Below are positions 57,031 through 64,000 of a stretch of DNA of 64,000 bases, piece by piece. The stretch is from contig JAEMBT020000001.1 of assembly GCA_018873245.2 (NCBI GenBank), forward strand, positions 17,610,220 to 17,674,219, written 5' to 3'. The notes under the pieces are model-generated. The model did not search any database. It worked only from the letters and a program-made list of their open reading frames with translations, and was not told the DNA's origin. Each line of letters starts with the position of its first letter. Positions within the stretch are counted from its first letter, which is position 1. The stretch comes from Archegozetes longisetosus (taxonomy: Eukaryota > Arthropoda > Arachnida > Sarcoptiformes > Trhypochthoniidae). A program made the position numbers and the translations under genes.

Positions 57031-59266
57031 ATTCCCACTTGAATTCAGTATTAATGTAATAAGAGATCAATTTAATAACCATTAAAGCCATTAACAAGCA
57101 GATTTAGTATTTACAGTTAACTCAGCGCATCAAAGCGTTACTTATTCATTCGACGTTAGAAGTGATTATTTCTCTATACGGAATAGCTTCTCAAATTAGA
57201 ATCCATTCCTCAATGCATCTATTCCTCAATGAATCCATCGAAATGCTATCAGTTAGACTAAAAGTCGTAATGCATGATAAAACATAATCTGGTCAATATA
57301 AGCTAACTTACATTTCACTGCTGCTCATTGTAGACGTTTTCTCAGCTTCTTATTCATTATATCTCTCATTTTTGTGGCTTCAATACTGTATTTACTAGAC
57401 TTTTACGCATATCTAATCTTTATGTTTTAGGCTCTATTATGCGATCATAGTTTCTATATTTTTATTCAAGCGTCAAAGAAGTTTATTTCATTACTCGAAT
57501 AATTCTAATTCTTGATTTACAGTCGAAGCCATTTATAGTAAACAGAAATAATAAGAACTTGAATGAAAAACCAGAAAAGGTTGGATTCGAATGATTGAAA
57601 TGAAGTAAAATTAGATAGATGAAAATGAATTTAGAATCGAAGATAGAAACAAAGTCGAAAATAAATTGAATTTAACCATGTTACAAAATTGATTGCCTAA
57701 ATATTAGTTGATGATGAGTAACACTCACTAAAAGCGTAGCTCATCTAATATTCATGATCGAATTAATTTCTTTTTTCTCTATTTTCCATCTGAACCTTTA
57801 ATATTCTCCAAAGTAATCTTTTTGATAATTATTCTTCAATTATTATTAGAAACGAGTTCATTATATATTCTATGAATAAATTTCAAGTGTTTGCAAGGAA
57901 TCTATTTTCGATATAATCATAAAATGTGTAAAAGAACTGAATATTTGGTTTGAGAATATTCATCAATAGAATATTCTGTTTGAGAACATTCATCAACAGC
58001 AGATTCCAATTGAATAAGTGTTTGTCTATTGAGTGAAAAACTACAATTGGATTGAATAGTAAACAACACCTCAGACTTAGAAGAAGAATTTTATCTGTTT
58101 TGTGAGTTAATTATTTATCGATCAAATACAAAACAAAGTGAAGAAGTAGAAAAGTAAAAATGAGTTGACAATACACGGGAGGAATGATTGCAGTCGAATA
58201 CATGTTTACCTAAGTGTCACTCTAATAGAACTGAATCTATTTTCGCGTAGAAGATCAACAATAGCTTGGATTGACAGCATGAAAACACGTAATTATTAGA
58301 AGATCATTTTGTTGGGCTCTATTTTTTGGATCTATTTTTTTGGGTTCTATTTTGTTCGCCTCAACCTTGAAACCCAGCAATTCAATTGGCACGTTAGCTT
58401 GGTAACTGACTCCCAAAATTATCGTATCTATCAACCAAAAGCGTTTGAAGACCAATCAATTTCAACATTTTGACACTCTTGATATAATCGAATCACGTGA
58501 GTCGTGCACCGGGGCTGTTTTAAAACACTTAATAACAAACAAAACATCTTTCAAATACTTTAAAGCTTTTAACACTATTGTCATTTATCTATAAGTTCCA
58601 CTAGTATAACAAAATGTGAATAATTCAGTTTATTCCATTAAAACCTTTCAATCAATGAATTTTAACAGTTGTATTTAGAAAATAAAAAAATTTAAAATTA
58701 AAAATGCAAAAGGGATCTTATAAATGCAGAGACAGATTCTGATAGTAATCTACTAGATAAATATTAAATAACGATCCTTATTCATATCTAAATGCAGTGA
58801 AAATTTTTATTAAGAGATTATCAATTTCAAATGGGCTTAATCTGATTCTCAGGTAACTAAAAAAGGAATTTGATTTTCTAAGTATTGATTTTCTGAGTAT
58901 TGAAATTTTAGCAAACATTATGTAGTTAATTAAAAATACCAACGGGCGCTCGTGAGACAAGGTTACCAAAAATAAGAACATACTTTAGTCAATAGTGTAA
59001 ATAAAAGAACTAAAAGTATTGATCTAAAAGTATTTAATTAGTTTTTTCTCACATATCCGTAAATTAAACTTGCTGCCTCATTTATAGATTACGTTTCACT
59101 ATAAACAATCAAACAATAGATGCAATAAAAGAAAGAAAGAAGTTGTCTGTGAAGTAATAATTGAGTAAATTTAGAACAATAAATGCGATACATATGTAAA
59201 TAACTCATATTGATCATTACGCGTTCGAATATGTTATACAAATGATTTGTTCTAACAACTAAAGTA
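57031..59266. other. No gene supported
   Basis: AT-rich sequence. The - strand frames at 58455-58255 and 58981-58778 have no motif; the first contains a small internal repeat that reads KKIDPK/NKIEPK. Confidence 0.4.
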
Positions 59267-59404
59267 CTAAAGCACCAAGATACTATAACGCTAAAGCATC
59301 AAGATACTATAACGCTAAAGCACCAACTACTATAACGCTAAAGCACCAACTACTATAACGCTAAAGCACCAACTACTATAACACTAAAACACCAAGATAC
59401 TATC
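59267..59404 (+). repeat. 21-24-bp minisatellite
   Basis: Six copies of ACTATAACGCTAAAGCACCA, some extended by AGAT. Confidence 0.9.
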
Positions 59405-61092
59405 ATATTTCATTCTAATCAAATATAATGATCATATTTTCTGTTATTTTCTTTCTCACCAATACTATACTATCTATAATTAATGGCTTATCTTTACTAT
59501 TTGATCTGACTTTTGTGGGTTAAGTCACATGTATTAAGTTAGAAATATTATACTAGAACATATTATTTCAAGTTTATTCAATTATTTATTTGTTCTTCAC
59601 TTAAATCTATATAATATTACATATGATCATAATTTTTATTTGAAAATAAACTTGAGATAATTATATTTGATGTATTCGACTTACCAATATATTCGAAGAA
59701 TGCAGGAAAAGTTGATAATTCAAATAATATTCTTCGAATATTTAAGGAACCAATAGAGTAATACTATAACATATCTGATATACTTCACTATATTTTCACT
59801 CATTCATCTAATCTGATCCGATCATTAAACAGTTTTGTCCATCAATTCCAATATTAGCACTAAGAAGTTGTCAATTGTGGAACCTAATGAAAAGTTAAAA
59901 GTATAGAAACTAGTTAGTAATAAAGCGACCATAGGTCTTAATAAGTAACTTAAACGTTAATTATCGAGTTATGAAGAGATGAAAGGAGCGCAAAATCAAG
60001 CTAAACAAGACATGCATTGAAATACTTGAGTGATCGCACCACTTCATTTAATCTATATTACGATTTACGAGCAGTAAATTGACAAAATAATCCATTTTTC
60101 CTAATAGTTATCATAATATAAGACGTTCAAAATATGTCTCTTTCAACTGCTTTTTGTTTGTTTGATGCCATAACTTAAATTTATAGACAATAAACAATTA
60201 TCTTTTATTTGAAACGTTTCAACTTAGAATCATTTCTAATTTGTTGTGATTGGAGCAGAAAAGCAATTTCTAAATAATAAAAAGTAAATACAATAGTTGA
60301 ACGATTGAATGAAAAATAGATTTGAAATGAAAAGAAAGCATATAATTAGAAAAGATATAGAGTTGAGAATGAAATCTCAATTAGAATAAAATAAGAAATA
60401 AATATTTTGACAGGTCTATATTGGATTGATTATTAAGATAAATGTGTGGTACTTTTATCGACGCATATTCTCATCTTATGTGAAGCAATATTACGGGTCT
60501 ATAAATTTACTCTATTATGTATAAGGATATTGATTTTCGATAATTCATAAATGCGATCTTCAATGCTAACTTTAATACTCTCTCAATACTCTCTTCAATA
60601 CTCTCCTCAATTCTCTATCATTTGTTCTGACTTTTGGCTAAGAATATTCCTCAAATAACCTAAATTTCTACCATTACCTACATTGCTAACAATAGGAACT
60701 ATTTAATTCAACTTTTTTATGTCTTATATTTTGCAATATATGAGTCTATTCATATATTGAAACAGTTTTATCTATTCCCACTTATATGCGATCGATGTAT
60801 TCGCAAAATGATTCTTCTCACTCGTGTCTACCTTTAAGTTAAAATGAATATATCGATAAATAATATTCTTATTAAAATATCAAACTTTATTTTATGCCAT
60901 ATAATTAGGTTAAATTGTATTTCTAATGAGAAACATGCATCTAGTCATATCATTTTGAAAGTTAATTAATGAGGTAATAATAATAAAATTTTTCATACTA
61001 ATGAACTTTTCAGAGAAAGCCAAAATTTAATCATATTATGCAGTAAATTATAGATAAATTGCTTTCTAGTTAGCGTTACCATGAATTTCACT
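59405..61092. other. No gene supported
   Basis: AT-rich sequence with a short run of CAATACTCTCTT-like units near 60577-60616. No gene seen. Confidence 0.4.
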
Positions 61093-61228
61093 CGAGATAC
61101 TCATTGAGATAGGTACTCAGATACAGCCTCGTATACCTACTCAGATACAGATATACCTATTCAGATACCCATTCAGGTAGCCATTCAGGTACCTATTCTA
61201 GCATCCATTCTGGTGCCCATTCAAGCAG
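61093..61228 (+). repeat. 12-bp minisatellite
   Basis: About ten degenerate copies of ATTCAGGTACCC or ACTCAGATACAG. Confidence 0.8.
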
Positions 61229-62219
61229 AAGTGTTAGTATTATAAAAACTTAATTTCACGTCATATAATATTAAAAGGTTATTTTATAATCGAACCATAG
61301 GTTTCAAAATATTATAACAACAGGTAGGTTGTTTGGAGAGGACGTGTATCACTACACACTGCGTTACCAATAAACATAAACTATCATCAATACTACTGAG
61401 CACAACTATATTTCTCCCATGTTTACTTTAATGCATCAATTTTCTGATACTATTATGAGCTCAATATATGGCACGACATTTAGCAATCAAATTTTACGAC
61501 TTTGTACTTGAAGATCTAACTAAAGCTCCTTTTTCCGGTCTCTCTATGAATAATTGAATCAAACCTTCAAACAAAACACCCGAAAAGTAGTCATATCCGA
61601 TAAGAAGCTCATAGAATTTGGGCATTGATTTCTGTGGTCTTTCCGATTATTCGATGCATAATGATTTTGCCATTTGCATTCAATCTTTTCTTCTCCTCAA
61701 ATGTATGAATTTTCGAGAACTGATTGACTTTTGTATTACCGAGATATACTTGAGTAATATAAGACTAGGTCAACTTATAGTTGAATAAAGCATTATTCAA
61801 ATTTTTTTTTCAATATATTGATCAGAATATTCTTTCTACAACCAAACCTCGAATAGTTTTCCAATTTTATTACGAAGCCTGAGAACTGTCTGAATGGTTT
61901 TGAAAGTTTAAAATAATTTTTTATAATAATCTATTTATGATATGTGCAATATTCCAAGTGTGTAATGAAGTTCATAAACTACTTCTTATTCGTTATTCTG
62001 CAAATTGTTTCCTATTCTCATAACTTATTCAACGCTTAAACTACAATTTCATAATCAAAATTTCGAAACTTATCTGAACTCTAATATTGAATAAATTTAA
62101 GCTATTCTATAAACAATGGATATGTGAGACTAAGTCTCAAGATATAGAAAGTAGTCAAACATCAAAATGGAAGTCAATAATCAATAGTTGCTTTTAGAGT
62201 ATTATATAAGAACACACAT

Positions 62220-62287
62220 AACCCCCTTAAAGCAATACACAAACCCCCCTTAAAGCCTTACACAAACCTCCTTACAGTCTTACACTT
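62220..62287 (+). repeat. 26-bp tandem repeat
   Basis: Three copies of CCCCCTTAAAGCCTTACACA-type units. Confidence 0.85.
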
Positions 62288-64000
62288 TATAAAACAACTA
62301 CTGATTACAATATACCTGAGTATTAGTTATGAAGTCATACAACAGTTCTAATAGAAGTCTGATTGATCGTATATATAAGTAATGATACTTAGGCACAAAA
62401 CCAATTCCTACTGCTTTATTCGTTTAAACAAGTCAACTAATAATTCGTCAAGCAATCTACTGAACATAATGCTCTGCGTTAAAGCTTTTATAGTAATTCA
62501 CTTGAAAATAAAGTTAACGTTTACATTACTGCTCTTTTCAGACTGATTATTATTAATGTGCTGCTGATAGTTCTTTACGTGAGTTAAGGACATTTAGCTA
62601 ACGTTTTGTGTACTTTCTATACTTTGAAAATAATACTTTCTATCCAACTGCCATTAGCCCTCAATTCGAGAATATTATTTCTCTTTTTTGTAACTCAAAT
62701 TACTTCTTAATTCATTTCTAGCTTTTAGTGCTTTAATTCACATAATTTATCACATAAACAAATTTGATATCTTTAGTCAAGCTTCAATTTAATTATCTAT
62801 TATTATATTACGGTCAGTAGAAAAGCCAATAGGGAGCATATAATGCAAAGGTACCCCCAACTAATCTGACGCAAAACATCTATATTTTTCAATATGAAAC
62901 CTTCTTAATTTATTATAATTGCGAAATATGATGTAAAAATATTTCGCAACTCAAATTTAACTGTTCAACTAAGCTGAATATGATTGGTACTCGAAGTTTC
63001 TGACATAGCTACTGATTATAATTTCATAAGAAACGCTGTTCAAATTGCTATAAATAAGCTAAAATTATATGAATTTGGGTGGGGATGACTTTTATAGATG
63101 AATAAGTCTATTTTATTCTTTGTCAGTCAATAATAGTTGCGAAAACTTGAAGCAAAAACATATAATACAATCCATTGTTTGCTTCTGTTTATAACTTTAA
63201 TGATAATCTAAATCATCCGAAAATCGTTATTACAAATCATTCTCGTATGATTGCAAATTGCAAATAATTAGTTGCAAGCCATCTATTCTTATTGTATACT
63301 TTGCAATATTGCTAGTTCTGCAAAGTTTCCAGAACAGATACCAAAAATTTTAGCTTAAGTAATATCCGAAAAGAGCTACCACGCGCGCAGTAAGTATTGT
63401 TACCGCGCACACAGCAAGTATTGTTATCGCGCACCCAGTAAGTATTGTTACCTTTCGCATAACTAGCATTCTTAATGAGCTCGATCTGAGAAAAATCCGG
63501 TTCAACTCTGAAGCGGATTTTCAATTTCTTAAGCTTGTCATCATTAATGATGATAGTTTGAAGAAATAAAAACTCCTTACTTTTATCATTAATTGACAAT
63601 GAGAACATTTGAACTTGAAGTTGGATTAGAAGAATAAACACTTTATAGAGAATATGTTGAAAACTAGTGAAAATAAAAATACCATATAACTAGAGATAAA
63701 CAACTCAAATAAGTTATGATTGAACAATCAAAGTGAGTATAAACTTTTTGAGAGTTATGAATCAGAATATCTAGTAATTAGTATATTATTGAACATAGCC
63801 TTTTGAGCATAGTTTAGTTTTGAGTCATACACGATTCTAAGAATCGAGTCAACCGTCAACTGATTCCATATGTTAGCGATAAAAGCAAAAAATATTAGCC
63901 TAAAAATAGAACATTTATGTCATGTAGAACATGCGATTAAAACGACAACTTTCAGCATAGCCTGAAGTGTGTAAACACTTCAACCCTAACCAATTAATGT
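62288..64000. other. No gene supported; minisatellite at 63379
   Basis: AT-rich sequence. At 63379-63452 three copies of a 27-bp unit containing AGTAAGTATTGTTACCGCGC make a repeated peptide in a - strand frame (63641-63312), which I do not consider a gene. Confidence 0.45.

Noticed and set aside
59267-59404. Regular repeats checked as a CRISPR array
   Set aside because: Units are directly adjacent with no unique spacers; the genome is eukaryotic.
63312-63641. 109-codon frame with GNNTYW/GNNTYC repeats
   Set aside because: The repeated peptide comes from a 27-bp minisatellite; no signal peptide or conserved domain supports a gene.

Overview
The window is AT-rich nuclear eukaryotic DNA: short GT-AG introns (57-90 bases in several genes), many microsatellites, animal gene families (otopetrin, class A GPCR, choline kinase, amidated neuropeptide), and interstitial runs of TTAGG, the usual arthropod telomere unit. 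I infer an arthropod, plausibly an acariform mite, but no single gene proves the species. Base composition was judged by eye.

Left part (about 1-19 kb): a choline kinase nursery. One three-exon copy looks intact (4849-8988, + strand, 398 aa). A second, inverted copy (14532-13110, - strand) has the same exons and lengths but one missing base in exon 1. At least six further fragments lie around them (1.8-2.0, 10.7-11.0, 11.3-11.9 and 17.1-17.7 kb). Copies A and B are the arms of a large inverted duplication meeting near 12.46 kb. A second pair of blocks (11.24-12.46 and 17.07-19.02 kb) is a direct duplication, each carrying two head-to-head kinase relics. The cluster is riddled with DNA transposons: a hAT element with a transposase C-terminal ORF (3949-4607), a PIF/Harbinger element with a Myb-like ORF and a cut-down HARBI1 transposase (15151-16233), and several MITEs with target-site duplications or paralogous empty sites.

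Middle (19-39 kb): gene-poor. It holds an intronless NADAR-domain gene (21698-21135, -), a 0.9-kb palindromic foldback element with a tRNA-like A-box motif in its arms (22066-22980), a mariner-like and a pogo-like MITE, a hAT MITE family with copies at 32.8 and 36.4 kb (a third at 48.4 kb), and the last two exons of an unrecognised membrane-associated protein gene (35359-33362, -).

Right part (39-56 kb): a single-exon neuropeptide precursor ending its first peptide in a GKR amidation site (39379-39711, +) lies tail-to-tail with a six-exon otopetrin proton-channel gene (46640-39951, -, 760 aa reconstructed). A two-exon gene for an 83-aa secreted peptide (49867-49556, -) and a three-exon orphan class A GPCR without a canonical DRY or NPxxY motif (55950-53710, -, 448 aa) follow. 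From 56 to 64 kb I see a pogo-like MITE and several minisatellites but no gene I can support.

The genes do not form a pathway: choline kinase serves phosphatidylcholine synthesis, otopetrin carries protons, the GPCR and peptide genes belong to signalling. No CRISPR array, rRNA, complete tRNA gene, retrovirus/LTR or Polinton-like element was recognised.
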